NCBI GenBank assembly: GCA_947179155.2
Contig: OX359282.1
Span: 26,462,221-26,526,220, forward strand
Direction of reading: 5' to 3'
Source of the DNA: Hedera helix
Taxonomy: Eukaryota; Streptophyta; Magnoliopsida; Apiales; Araliaceae
DNA: 64,000 bases
A program made the position numbers and the translations under genes. The notes beneath the pieces are model-generated. The model searched no databases. It was not told the DNA's origin and was given only the letters and a program-made list of their open reading frames with translations. Positions 35,599 through 48,052 of the stretch are shown in pieces (positions within the stretch are counted from its first letter, which is position 1; every line of letters starts with the position of its first letter).

Positions 35599-35726
35599 AA
35601 ATCAGAGAGACAGAGAAGACGGGGGAACCAAAATTAATCAGAGCCCTTCTTTATTGAAGCCATTAGTAATTTTAGGCCATTGGATGAATCTGCTCTGTTT
35701 TATATAATAGTATATATATATATAGA

Positions 35727-36186
35727 TGTCGAAGTCCTGGCGTAATATTTGTGCTCTCTGTGCCTGTTTGCTCCCTCCTCTCCAAAAAAGTGTGTTTTTT
35801 CATCCTGTTTAGCAGCGGGTATGTTTTCCCGGTCATGCACTGATGCACTGCCCTAGCAGGGGATTCGGTGTTCTTTACCTCTAATCTCTAGATATGCAGA
35901 ATTCTCTACCACGGTTTTATGCGTTAGCATGATCTTCAATATTTACTCGAAGTCGAAGCAAAACTTTTTACACAGGACTGAATGCTGTTACTGAAATTGT
36001 CAATTCTTCTGAAGAGCATAGAATGCGCAGATTGCATATCTATAAAATTGCTCAGGAAATTTTATGATCAAAAACATTTGGACAATGATCCCCTTCCGGC
36101 CATTTCCCGTTGGAGAGAGTGGACTTTGTTTCCAATTGGCAATACTTATCATTTTATTTTTTTAGATTCAACTTTTTTTCCACTTT
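35727..36186 (+). other. Displaced 3' flank of the SPRING-like gene
   Basis: Removing the Helitron joins this sequence to the 3' UTR of the SPRING-like gene. No convincing coding frame; the frame at 35982-36254 runs into the LTR beyond and looks spurious. Confidence 0.45.
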
Positions 36187-37421
36187 ATGATTGTAATATA
36201 CCAGATATTTTTAAGATTTTAAATAATATCTTAATTGATTTTATTAAAGGTTAATGTTTAAAACGTAGAATGTGAGAAGTAATATGTGTAGAAAATGGGT
36301 AAACATTTTTTTTAACATAATGTATTTGTTAGAAATTAAATGTGAAAATATTTTATGATGCATATAGAGAATTTATTAAGGAAATAAATTCATTTGATAA
36401 GCGAAGACGGTTATAAGGATATATATACATAGTTATATATTTCTAGAGTTGTGTTTGTTAGCCAAACAAGGAGATGAGTAAATTAATACTCAATAAAAAC
36501 TAATAAATTAACTAGTTTAAATTTGAAGTAAGAAGGAAAGTCATGAAATATAATTAATTAAATTAATTATATTAGTTATGAGTTAAAGTTATAGAGGAGC
36601 TAGAATTATTACCGATGATGGCAATAATAAGAAGTAATTAATTAAGAAATTAACTTAATTATTAAGTTGAGGTATAGAATTCAAAGGTGAGATTAAAACA
36701 AGCCCAATATGTTAATTGTTGTAAGTCTTGTTGAGGATTTATATAGAGGTCCAAATAAATTTAAAGATTTAACCTCATAAAGAGTCCAAGTAATTTAATT
36801 ACTACTAGTGGACTAGCCCAAAAGGATTATATGTGTTAGCCAATATGGGAATATTTACATGAAGAGGGTAATTAAATAAGAGAGCCCAATAAAAAATAAG
36901 TTATGTAGCACAAACTATTAAAAGTCAAATGATGGTCAATGGTTGGGAGAAGCATTTCAAGTATTGATTGAGTGTAGAGAATTAACTAGTGTAGGGTTAA
37001 TTGAATAACCCTAGTTGGTAGACAAGAGATAGCATTAACCAATCATTGGTTAATTGCTAGGTAAATAAAGGTAGTGTTGAGAATTAACTATGGGTGAGTT
37101 AATTATGTAACTCAGTGTGGTAGGATAATTAAAGGTAAGTCTAATTGGATTATATTTTAAATCCAAATGAGTTATTAAACTAGGTCAACTAAGTTTACCT
37201 AGTAGCCCATGTAATTAATTTAATTAATAGTCCATGTGAATTATTAAATAAGCCCAATGCTTATTTTAATTAAAGGTAGCATAGTTATGTAAATACTAGC
37301 CCAATGTGTAATATAAATTGAGTCCAAACAAATTAATTTAATGAGCCCAATAGAATTTAATTCTAAAACCAAAGTGGAGCCCAATAAGTTTGTATAGGTG
37401 AATATGTATACATATATTGGT

Positions 37422-37440
37422 GTATATATATATATATATG
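37422..37440. repeat. TA microsatellite
   Basis: Short TA run inside the outer solo LTR, following several TATACATATAT-type motifs. Confidence 0.8.
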
Positions 37441-39192
37441 GATACTTATATAATTAGATAGGACTTAAAAATAAAGTCAAGTTGGATAAATAAATGGTCA
37501 ATCCCGAATTTTGGGGCCCACATGGATATAAAGCTAGCTTGTTGGATGATTTTGGAGTGTAAATTGGTGCAAGTAACCCCCAACCACCCTAGTCAATCAA
37601 AGGGTCAATCAAAAAGTCTATCAAGTAGTCATTTCATGCATAGTAAGCAAGATTAAGCTCCTAATTGACTAGCATTGGTTGATTAGTAGATGTTAAGCAA
37701 GTCTAGGGAGGTTCTATAAATAGAATGTTTCATCCATTTGCTAGGTTTGTTAGTCATTTTGCAAGAACTCCTAGAGAGAAAAGAGAGAGTATTCTAGAGA
37801 AAAGCAAGCAAGCTTTGAGAGATTGATGATCCACTAAGGAAAATTACTAGAGAATGATCAAGGTGGAGTCACAAGCCAAGACCATGTCAAGAGGAAGGAG
37901 AGCATCTATGTCTAAAAGGTTAAAAAGTGCTCTAAACTTTATTTAGTTCATTTTTGTAGTCTAGATATGATTTGAACGGTTAAAATATATTTTTAACCGA
38001 TCAAAAGTTATTTTGATGGTCTAGAAGTCTAAATCTATGATATACAGGTAGATTCATGATTTCATATAGTTAAATCATGTTTTGGTATGAGCGGTATGCT
38101 TAAAAATGGTAGAAATGTTCATATAGATTTTTACCGATAAACTCTAGTTGGGGTTGTGATTTATAGCCTTTCATTTTGAAAGCTAGATATTGTGTATGAG
38201 ATTTTCTTCTTTGATATGGTAAATATATAAGTTAAGAACAAAACCTAGTTGGTATAATGTTCATATGAGTTGTTATGGTTAAGATATGATTTTTAAAACC
38301 AAGGATTGTGAAGTTAGTTTTCACTTTTCCCTTGTGAGCGATTTTAAGCATAGATTCATTTAGAATTTGGATTTGTGATCTAAAGAGAAGTTGTAGAGGG
38401 AGAAATTCTAATGAGAATGGACTCAAGAATCACCCCAAAATGTTTTAAAATGAAGAAGTTATGTAAGTTTTAATCAAAGGAGCAAAAGTTGAAAAATCCG
38501 AAAATGACATTTCTGCAGATTCTGCAACACAAGGGTCGGGGCCCTTGTTTTGCACTATAAAGGAGGGCCGGGGCCCTTGGTACTGTTCACGGCCAGTGAG
38601 TTTTTCTTTTCGGGTCGGGCCATTCGGGTCGGGTCGGGTCTTTTAAGTCCAAAATGGATAAAATTGCTTAAAAATTAATATAATTAATTTGGGACCCAAT
38701 TTTAATAATTATTTATTATTTATAATAAATAATAAATAAAGTAAATAAAAGTTATTATTACAATTAATTATTATTTAATTGATAGTAAATAATAATTAAA
38801 GTAAATAAATACAATAACTAATTATTTATTATTATATAATAAATAAAGGAGGATATGAAGTTAATAAAATAATTATTTATTATTTATTATTTAATTAATA
38901 TTGAATAATAAATAGTTAATTAATATTAAATAATAAATAGCTAATTAATTATTATTTAAAGGATATTAAATAGTAATTAAAGAAAGATGAAGTTAATAAG
39001 GTAATTATTTATTATTTTAATAAATAAGGATAATTAGTTAATTATTATTTAAAGGTTATTAAATAATAATTAAAGGGAGATAAAGTGAATAAAATGATCA
39101 TTTGTTATTTAATGAATATTAAATAATAAATTGGGTTAATTAATTAAGAGATTATTATTTAAATAATCATTAAAGGATTTGAGAATTGTTAC

Positions 39193-42100
39193 TGTGACGA
39201 CCCCAAATCCGGGTTCCATAACCTCGAGTTTGGTTATCACTATTCAACACATTACTAACAATTAAATACATACATTGCATTTAAATATCGCGGAATAATA
39301 CATATTGGTTCCCTTCAAAAGGTTACAATACCAGGGTCTATCAACCTTAACATAATAACAGTTCCTATCACAAGGAATTACAAAAAGTTTAACAACCGTA
39401 AATACATAATTAAAGATCTAATTAGCATGCATAAGCTAACTTAAGCTCTGGCTTTTCCTTTTCCCTTATCCTTCTTTGAGCAATCAGGATTATCTGAAAA
39501 ATGGTTCATGATATAGCAAGAATGAGCAACTAGTTTGCTCAGCAAGTTTAGAACAATCATATAGATTTATTATATCATGAATGAATGAGAAATATCATCA
39601 ATGATTCAACAATAGATATAACAACAGGATTCAATTTTTAATAAACAGAATATTTGAATCTTAAAATGCTGAGTGGTCACTAAGGACCCTGAACTAACTA
39701 GGGTACAATAGAGTTTCCTCTGACCCTTTGAGTTGTTTGGTTTTCAAGGGGATCAGCCTATTCAACCCGCTGTATATGCATTACATTTAGTCACTGGCGC
39801 CCAAAGTCGGTTTCCCGACACAAAATCCCCTAATTTAGGGTTGTTCAATTCTCAGACTTAATATAAGAAATCCGCACCCAACAATGGTTTGGATAAGCTT
39901 TTAAAATTATTCAAGTTATTGAATTTAGAAACGCAATGTCTAGCTGAACTATTAGCTTCAGACATTTTTAATACAGTTCATGAATCAAGAACTAACAAGC
40001 TTCAAATGCACTAAGTGCGATTGTATAAACAATATGGATGTGGAATAATTTTAAATAATTAAACCACTTCAAGCTTTAACAATAAATACAAGTATGGAAA
40101 CTTGTTCAACGATAATAATTGAGTAGGGTTAGAGAACTTGCATGTTTGCTCAGCTACAATAATTGTCTAGCTTTAACTAACTTGCTTTGAAAGACCTAAC
40201 ATTAATAAAGTCGGTCTAATAATTAGTACGGCGTATTTGCATAACTATACGCTTAATAACGAACTTATTTACCACACATAAGTACTAACACATAATTTAC
40301 ATTAGTCAAAGCAATATTATTAACCTTATAGACACTTAATCATTTTAGGTTAATAATTTAATAAGTTAGAAAATATTTTTCTTAAGTGTTGGACACTTAT
40401 TAAACCTTTAAACAACTTATTATAATTGTTTAATTAAATTCAATTTATTTTATTAACTCAATATCTTTTTAATTACTATTTAATATTGATTAAATAGAAA
40501 TTAATTAATTAACTCTAGTTATTATAAATAATAACTAATTGTACTTACTTATTATTAAATAATAAATAATTATTAACTTAATTTTAACCTTCTTTAATTT
40601 AATGTTAATCAACCAATAATTAACTAAGTAATTAACCTTACTTATTATTTAATTAAGGAAATTAAATAATAGTTTACTAATCTTAATCCTCTTTAATTAT
40701 TATTTAAGGTTAATTAAATAATAATTAATTATTTAATTAATTTTAATTATTATTTAAGGTTAAATAATAATCAAATCATTCTTATTTATTATTTAAATTA
40801 AATAATAAATTATTACTCTAATAACTTAATTTCCATTAATCGTTATTTAATGCTAATTAAATAATAATTAATTACTTAATTATCCTTATTTATTATTTAA
40901 TAACATTTAAATAATAAATAATTAATTTATAAATTTTATCTCTCTTTAATTATTATTAAATAGGCATTAAATAATAATTGCTATTTTATCATCTTTATTT
41001 ATTATTAACATTTAAAATAATAAATAAATAAATTTATTTAACTTAACCATGGTTTAGCTAACTAGATTAATATTTAAAATATTTAAATATTAAACTTTAT
41101 GAAAAATATCCTCCCCAATATTATTTTTGTATTATTATTATTTTTGTTATAATTTTAAATTAATTTTTAAATATTTAAATTAATTAAAATTAACCCGAAT
41201 GGCATTTTCGTAATTAAGTTGAAAAACCGGACCGATGGCAGTTTCGTAAATAATTCGAAAACTGAACCGAGGGCAGAATGGTAATTCTGCCCAGAAAAAC
41301 ACGGAGGGGCAAACTTGTAATTTCGCCGGAAAATAACTACCGCGCATGGCGCGCGTTATAATATTTTCGGACCAAAACGGCGCCGTTTTTGGCAATCCGG
41401 AAATGGCTTCCGCGCACAACGCGCGGAGAAATTTTCTGCCGACGCCAAACGACGTCGTTTGGCTCCGCGTCGGTGGGTGAACAGTGCCTCGCGCATTGCG
41501 CGGCCAGTGTTAAATTTTCTCTTCCAAGCAGAATGTGAACAGTGTTTCCGGCTACCCATTTTAAATAAAAGTATACCTTCAATAAATCTTTAACTCTTCA
41601 ATAAAAATCCAAAAAAATTACCAATCATCTTATATTAATTTATAACATGAAAAATTAATTTTTCATGATTTAATATCAATATTTTTTTATAAAAATTTTT
41701 ACATCACATAAACTACCATAAATCATAACTTTTTGTGTATAACTCCATTTTAAGTGATTCAAACTTTGTTTTTCTCATGATTTAATGTTCTATAATATTA
41801 GAACATCAAACCTAAGTTTTACAAAAATATTTTTGGTAATATATTTCAAAACTTGTTTACACACTACTAAATACATATTTTAGCATATAAAATATACCAA
41901 AATACAAACCAAACATATTAAACTCAAGCATGGCATAAATATTACAACTACACATTAATAATTATATTAACATGTTTATACTAACATGATGATTTATTTA
42001 ATTTAAAAACAAAACTTTGATTTAGAATAACCATTACCTTGATTTAATGGCTATCTTTCTTTTTCTTCCAAAGTAGGTGATGAATGAAGATGACATGCAC

Positions 42101-43100
42101 CAAGAACTCCTTCTCCTCTCTTAGTATTTTGCTCTCACTATTTTCTCACTCTCAAATGCTCTCTAGCTCTCTCTTTTGTTTGAAAATAAAAGATGAGAAA
42201 TGATTTTCAAAAACTACCAAAATTGTAAGTATACTTACAATGGTCATAGATATAAAATCTATATCTATCAAATTTCCATAATGAGATAGCAAGGATACTT
42301 ACACAAGAAAGCTAGCCATACATAATTGGTGAAAAGAGGCATGGTTTATGTACTTAAAAAAAATAAAACAAGCAACCATTATTTAATTAAATGAAAAATC
42401 AAATAATAATAATAATACACTCTCTCTCCTCCTTGTATGCTTTGGTCGGCTGGTGGCTTCCAAAAAGTCCCAAAATCAAGTCACTTTACTTATTTTTTAA
42501 ATAATAATAGTTAAATTAAGTATTTTCCAAGTGGGCCAATCATTGGGCTTTAATTTAAAATACCAATTGGGCTTCTATTAAATTGTTTGGGCTACTAAAT
42601 TGTCAAATTTTATTATTCTACACTTGGGCTACTAATTGACCCATGTTGGGCTAATTTAATAATTTATACATTAATTATTCAATCCATGATTAAATAAATA
42701 AATAAATTGAATAAATAATTAAATATTCTAACCCATTAGTATTAAATTACTAAATGGACTAATAAATATTATTATTAATATTTCACATTATTTACATTAA
42801 TTAATAATCATATTAATTAATTTATTATATTTAATTCACTCATTATATTCAATTTAATTGAATATTTAATTAATAGGAAACTTATCAATTATTTTGATAT
42901 TAAAACTTTAGGGTTTGTTCACCAATTTAATAACATATTAGTGACCCCCTTTAATTAATTTTAGTAATTAATTACATAATTATTTAATCACATAATTAAT
43001 TAATCACATAAAAAGATTTAAATAATCTCATAAAACTAACTCGTTGGAAATTAAATTAATAATTTAATAAATAAAGATGTGGAAATTTTAGGACATTACA
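39193..43100 (-). mobile_element. Nested solo LTR (3908 bp), same family as the LTR at 55020
   Basis: The insert begins TGTGACGACCCCAAATCCGG and ends AGGACATTACA. It is, over its whole length, the reverse complement of the 5' LTR at 55020-58949 with only scattered differences. Flanking pentamers GTTAC (39188-39192) and GTTAA (43101-43105) agree at 4 of 5. A GC-rich palindrome cluster lies at 41330-41510. It is inserted in the outer solo LTR in the opposite direction. Minus-strand open frames here (for example 41180-41582) come from the GC-rich block and are not genes. Confidence 0.85.
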
Positions 43101-43162
43101 GTTAAATGATTAAATATGTAAGTAACTAAAATGTTATGAAATGAGTACTAACATTAGTATAT

Positions 43163-43435
43163 GATAAAAATGTTATTAAATAATTAATGACATTAGTAAG
43201 TGATTAAAATATTATTAAATGGTTAATAATATTAATAAGTGATTAAAATATTATTAAATGGTTAATAATATTAATAAGTGATTAAAATATTATTAAATGG
43301 TTAATAATGTTAATGAGTTATTAAAATATTATTAAATGGTTAATAATATTAATAATAGATTAAAATATTATTAAATGGTGAATAATATTAGTAAGAGATT
43401 AAAAATATTATTAAATGGTTAATAATATTTGAATG
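43163..43435. repeat. 39-bp minisatellite, seven units
   Basis: Units start at 43163, 43202, 43241, 43280, 43319, 43358 and 43397, exactly 39 bp apart, with the form GATTAAAATATTATTAAATG followed by GTTAATAATATTAATAAGT. The middle units are nearly identical and the outer ones diverged. It lies in the right part of the outer solo LTR. Confidence 0.9.
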
Positions 43436-44615
43436 TAGTTATATATTATCAAAGATAGATAATATTTTGAGGTATTTGGTATATTATTAAATGTCCAAAT
43501 CATTAAGAAGAAAGTTTAATTGAATTAAACCAATGTAAATAGTCATTTGTGACTAATTTAGACAACTTATTAAAAGCGGGTTGTTCGAAGATCGTATAGT
43601 GTTTTTGTCCGGAACTTAAGGGTTCGTTTGTCGGACATCTTAAGAGTTAATAATTTAAAGTTAGAGTCTTATATAAAGGCTAAGTAATAGTCATTATATC
43701 TAATGATTATTTCAATTTCCTATATAAATTGTAGGTTGAACGAAAAACGCAAATAAGCGTAAATGGTAGAAGCGAATCAGACAAGTTTTTCAGAATGTGT
43801 TGCATTATGTGCATGATTTATAAGTTTATTATTAAATTGTGAGGTGCTCATACGTAGTTATGTGCAAAGATGTTTTAATGTGCCTTTGTGAAATAAGTTG
43901 ACTTGAACTGTTGGTATGTGGTAGTTGATTTAAGACAATTGTTCTCATTGCACTGTATGTCATGATAGATTCTAGACATGAAGCGTAGATTAAATGCGAA
44001 GCATGTTATGCATGAGATATGTATGTACTGCAAAGCATAGTATGCATGAAGCATGAAGCATGATTGAACTGTTTTACGTGTTATGTGAAACTGTTAGACT
44101 TGTTGAGCAGTCGTGCTCACCATTGCTTAAAACAAAACATTACAGAGTAACTTGAAGAAGCCGATTACTTCGGTAGAGGCAAAGATGAAGATTGACTAAC
44201 GAGTCATCAAGATTGAAGCGTAGGTGCTTTCGTAGTAAAACCTTGGGGTAGATTAATTCATTTACTTGTGTAAGTATATATGAAGAGTTTGTGTTTTGTT
44301 GTGCTATAGATTAGCAAACTTAAAATGTTAAGAAAACATTTACATATTATTTTTAATATCATTTTCAGACATTGTCCTTTATGTATAAGGATAATAGGAT
44401 GGTGTGATTAAGTCATTATGCATATGATCTCAAAGTGGTAATAGGATTTTAAAGATTGCGATTCTGGAATAGAAAGAGATGATGTAAAATTGTAAATAAA
44501 TGATTATTTAGCAATTATATTATTGTTGTAATTCATGAACAATAAAGAAAAGTAGTACTAGTGTTGAATCGGATCCGAAGTTAAAGGAACCCGGATTTGG
44601 GGTCGTCACAATGAT

Positions 44616-45612
44616 TATTAGACACTCTCTCTGTTCCGAATTATAAGATTAATATTGATTTTTCAAAAGTAAATTTAAAACATTTTAAAGGGGAGCTGAC
44701 AGTTTTATCCTTCCTGCAAATTGTTTTGGAGGCCCAAAAATGGAGAATTTCAAGTGATCACTTTGAAGTCTAATTCGGTACTACCCCATCCCTTTTTAAG
44801 TTGAAGCTTTATCAGTATATATATTAAGAAATATAATTAATAATTTGTTTAAACAATTAAGTTAAGCATATAATCTTAAAATTATATTTCTAAAATTTAT
44901 CGAAAGGGTTAAAAAGAAAAACATATTAATATTAAATGTTTAGGAATAATACAAAAAATTAAGTTATTAATATAAATATTTTTTAAATTTAAAAACGACA
45001 AATAAAAATGAACAAATTTTTCTCTCTAAAGAGACATAAAAAGAATAAAGGAAGTACCACTACCTTTTATACCTCTTTGTTTCACAAAATGTCCTATTTA
45101 TTAAAAGTTTTGTTTCACAAAATATGGTAGTATGATTGATACAACATGTTTAAGTTTAACATCATAATTTAATTATTATGTCATTATTGTTAAATAAATA
45201 TTTAATATTGAACCAAAATAAATATATTGTCTTTAATATTTTAAAATTTTGTAGATGAGATTCTTTCTGAGAGTATATTCCATCAAATATGTAAAGAGAT
45301 TGCTCTCTCCATGAGCTCTGAAATGTTTAAACTTGTCTTCTTCGATAATAAATAAGCTCTCAGTTTGGCTTTAAATTCAACTTAGTTATTAAATGTAAGT
45401 TCGAACTTGGGTCTAATTGAATTGGACATTGTGGTGTGTTTGTTTGTGGCCAACTCACCTCATTTGGAGCCCTAATAGTAATAAATAAATAAGAAAGATA
45501 ATGGAATTTGAAAATTATAAACAATTGATAGCGAAAAAGTAATTTGGCTTTTTTTCTAAAATATAAAGGTAGCCAAACAAATACTAAAAAATTATTAAAT
45601 GCTTCTAGGGAA
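44616..45612. other. AT-rich intergenic sequence
   Basis: No gene. A MITE-end-like phrase CACTCTCTCTGTTCCGAATT is near 44624. The phrase TTTGTTTCACAAAAT occurs twice, near 45078 and 45110. Confidence 0.4.
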
Positions 45613-45727
45613 CTTATCACATGATGTCCCCATATCATTCATTTGCTATTTCAGTACTTAAAGTGAAATTAATCACTTTAAATGTTGAAATAGCAGCACA
45701 TGAATGGTATGAGACATCACGTGACAG
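45613..45727. repeat. Hairpin-forming MITE-like inverted repeat
   Basis: CACATGATGTCCCCATATCA and TTTGCTATTTCA on the left are mirrored by TGAAATAGC and GAATGGTATGAGACATCACG on the right. An inner pair TTAAAGTGA/TCACTTTAA surrounds a loop of about six bases. The whole 115 bp folds into one long stem. No coding potential. Confidence 0.75.
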
Positions 45728-45820
45728 ATGTCCCAGGATCACTGAGTAATCACTCAACAAATACTAGAGATGGGGAGGGAGGCCAAAAGCAAGAAAGACA
45801 AAATCTTTGGCCCCACTTGT

Positions 45821-46150
45821 TAGGGGTGGGCAATCGGTATGAGTCGTATCGAACCGGATCAGTATCGAAATTACACAAAACTCGATATCGATACTGGTTC
45901 AACCAGTATACAGAATCGGTTAGTCAGTTCTTTAGCAATTTTTATCAAAATATACCAATTATTATTATTATTATTAACTAAAAATAAGAAATCGGTATGG
46001 TCCGGTTACTACCGATCTCCTAAAACTCCGGATCGATACAGAACCAATTGATATTGGTATACTGAACTGGTATTGGACCAGTCTTTTTTGTATCGTACCG
46101 ATTGTTTGTATCGTACCAATTGGTTAGGACCGGTCTGGTATACCCTACAT
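45821..46150. mobile_element. Possible hAT-type MITE
   Basis: The left end TAGGGGTGGGCAATCGGTAT has the form common in non-autonomous hAT elements. The interior is rich in ATCGGTAT, GAACCGG and ACCGGT words in both orientations. The right end (near TATACCCTACA) matches only poorly, so the boundary is uncertain. The open frames here are not genes. Confidence 0.45.
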
Positions 46151-47263
46151 ATTAAAAAAATAAAAAAAAGCCCACAGCTACCACCTGTATGTGCTGGGAA
46201 TCACAGACGGTTTATTGACGCATATTTTTTGATTAAATTACAGATTGTATCCCAAAATTTTAGAAATTTTGAGTTTGTATCTTAATATTTAAAACGTATT
46301 TAATGCATTATAAATTTCTTTTTACATGACAAAATACACCCTTTTAAAGTTTTTCGCTGGATAAAATGCACATTAAAGTTCTTTGTACCAAACAAAATGC
46401 ACTCTCAATTTTCGGTATAAACTGTATTTTTTTAAGATGCACTTAGACACGTTTTAAATATTATGATACAAACCTCAAAATTCTTATAACTTTAGAATTC
46501 AATCTATACTTTAGTCCATATATATATATATATAATATTAATTAATTATAATTTAATATTTAATTTATTTATTTATAATTTTTTTATCATTATATCATTA
46601 CTCCTTTACAAGCACACATAAGTGTTGTTTTTCCATGTTTGACAGTAGAATAGGGATATATGTTAATCCGCGTGTCTTGCAGTAATCCATATGTTTGATA
46701 AAATTAAACACTATATAATACCACCCTCTCTTTTTTTGTCTCTGTTTGTGGAGATAGTGGTAGACTGATATTATCTTATATATAAGAATAACTCTGTATA
46801 CACAAAAATTAAATATTATATTAAAAAAATATGTGTTTATATTTAAATTTATGTTATATATATTTTTTTAATAGTTAAAATCAATATTATATTTGATTTT
46901 ATATTTAATTTTTGTACACGTATGCTTATCCAATATATAAAGCCATGTGTTAATAATTTTTTTATTTTTTTTTTACTTTCTAAAATACTTAACCAATTTT
47001 ATATAATTTCTATTTTATCCTTATAATTTCAATATTACTTATTTTTTTATTTAACTTCCAAATTTAATTATTTTATTACTTTTGAAAATTAAACAATAAA
47101 ATATAAATTCCACACGGAACATGAGATAATCTGAAAAAACAAAGAAAACTTTAAAATAAAAGAAAGGAAAGAGTATTGAAAATCAAGAGCATATATTATA
47201 AATTTATAATACAATACAAAACCCTGTAATTTGCACCGGGCACTTTAATTCCCCACCATCAAC
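46151..47263. other. AT-rich intergenic sequence downstream of GUN4
   Basis: No gene seen. It contains a TA microsatellite at about 46518-46534 and several AT-only tracts. The part next to GUN4 (47160-47263) should hold its 3' UTR. Confidence 0.4.
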
Positions 47264-48052
47264 TCAAAAGCTATAATCTGTTTTGAACTCCGATGATTTC
47301 TTACCCAAAGGCTTTGAGAAAACCCCACCCAAATTTCCTTTCCCTTCAAATTCATTTTCTTCCCCTTCTTCGTCTTCCCCAATTGTCTCAAAAGCAGGGT
47401 GATTCAAAATGCAATTCAGCAATTGGGTTCCCCGGAGCGCATTCGTCAGCGGCAAATGTCCCTCCGGCGAGTCATCGCCGAGTTCCCAGATGAACTCGGT
47501 CGGAAAAGCCCTGTAATTATACTGCTCAATTTCTGTATCAAGCTTTTTCATCCACCCAATTTTGATGAACAATTTGGTGAAATCTCTGTTCGCTTTGTTC
47601 CAGATTTTTTTCTGGACACTGTACCCGAATTTGTTGTCGCTGTGCTGTTTCCAGAGCTCGTCTAATGTTTTGAGGTCCGATTCGGCGATGAATTTGACCT
47701 CGGAGAAGAAGACGTAGCCGCGCTTTACGGCGGCGTCGCCGGCGAGGGCGATGAGGAGGCGGCGGGTTTCTTCGTCGGCTTGCCGGAAGTTTTGGGCGGA
47801 GAGGTGGGTTTCGAGGAGGTCGAAGGTAGTGGTGGGTTGGGAGGTAGAGGGAGTGGTGGAGATGGTGGAGGAGAGAGAGAACGAGGTGGCGGGGGAGGGA
47901 TTGGAGAATAGAGAAATGGTGGGGTTGTTGGGTGTTGTGGGTTTGAGGAAGAGGGAAGTGTTGGAGAGGGTGGTGGTATGGCAGTCTGTATGGTGGCGCC
48001 GCCGTGGGAAAGAGGTGTGATGGTGAAGGGATTGAAGGGAATTGGTGGCCAT
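47264..48052 (-). CDS. GUN4: GUN4, tetrapyrrole-binding protein, chloroplast
   Basis: GUN4 binds protoporphyrin IX and Mg-protoporphyrin IX and stimulates Mg-chelatase at the first committed step of chlorophyll synthesis; it also acts in plastid-to-nucleus signalling. The 262-residue frame has a serine/threonine-rich, acid-poor N-terminus (about residues 1-75) typical of a chloroplast transit peptide. The GUN4 domain follows: LLETHLSAQNFRQADEETRR, then DLKTLDELWKQHSDNKFGYS, VQKKIWNKANRD, TEFIWELGDDSPEGHLPLTN and LRGTQLLNCILNHPAF. A short acidic linker and a tail ending in FKTDYSF complete it. Length and lack of introns fit the known plant gene. The start is the first in-frame ATG, needed for the transit peptide. 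It looks intact. Confidence 0.95.
   Translation of the reverse strand: MATNSLQSLHHHTSFPRRRHHTDCHTTTLSNTSLFLKPTTPNNPTISLFSNPSPATSFSLSSTISTTPSTSQPTTTFDLLETHLSAQNFRQADEETRRLLIALAGDAAVKRGYVFFSEVKFIAESDLKTLDELWKQHSDNKFGYSVQKKIWNKANRDFTKLFIKIGWMKKLDTEIEQYNYRAFPTEFIWELGDDSPEGHLPLTNALRGTQLLNCILNHPAFETIGEDEEGEENEFEGKGNLGGVFSKPLGKKSSEFKTDYSF

Larger units (their letters stand above)
30426..35726 (-). mobile_element. Non-autonomous Helitron (5.3 kb) with captured exons
   Basis: On the minus strand the element begins TCTATATATATATATACTAT at 35726, preceded by A. It ends with a hairpin (CCGTGCC-TTCA-GGCACGG), GTTATCC, and CTAG at 30426, followed by T. A TC start, hairpin, CTRR end and insertion between A and T are the Helitron hallmarks. 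No Rep/helicase gene is present. It carries exon-like pieces at 31619-31711, 32390-32438, 33126-33210, 34461-34530 and about 35380-35450, all on the minus strand. It sits 48 bp after the stop codon of the SPRING-like gene, dividing its 3' UTR. Confidence 0.85.
36192..44610 (+). mobile_element. Solo LTR of a Tekay/Del-like gypsy element, itself interrupted
   Basis: The LTR starts TGTAATATACCAGATATTTT and ends CCCGGATTTGGGGTCGTCAC-A. Perfect 5-bp target duplications ATGAT flank it (36187-36191 and 44611-44615). It is split at 39193-43100 by a second solo LTR; without that it is about 4.5 kb. A TATA box (CTATAAATAG) is at 37714-37723 on the plus strand. The last 20 bases match the end of the LTR at 58949, so both belong to related families. 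No internal domain remains, so unequal recombination must have removed it. Confidence 0.85.

Noticed and set aside
45821..46285. Open frames of about 70-90 codons rich in Arg, Tyr and Asn
   Set aside because: They are translations of the repeated ATCGGTAT/ACCGG words of a MITE-like repeat.
47293..48020. Plus-strand open frames across the GUN4 gene
   Set aside because: They are antisense shadows of a conserved intact coding sequence.
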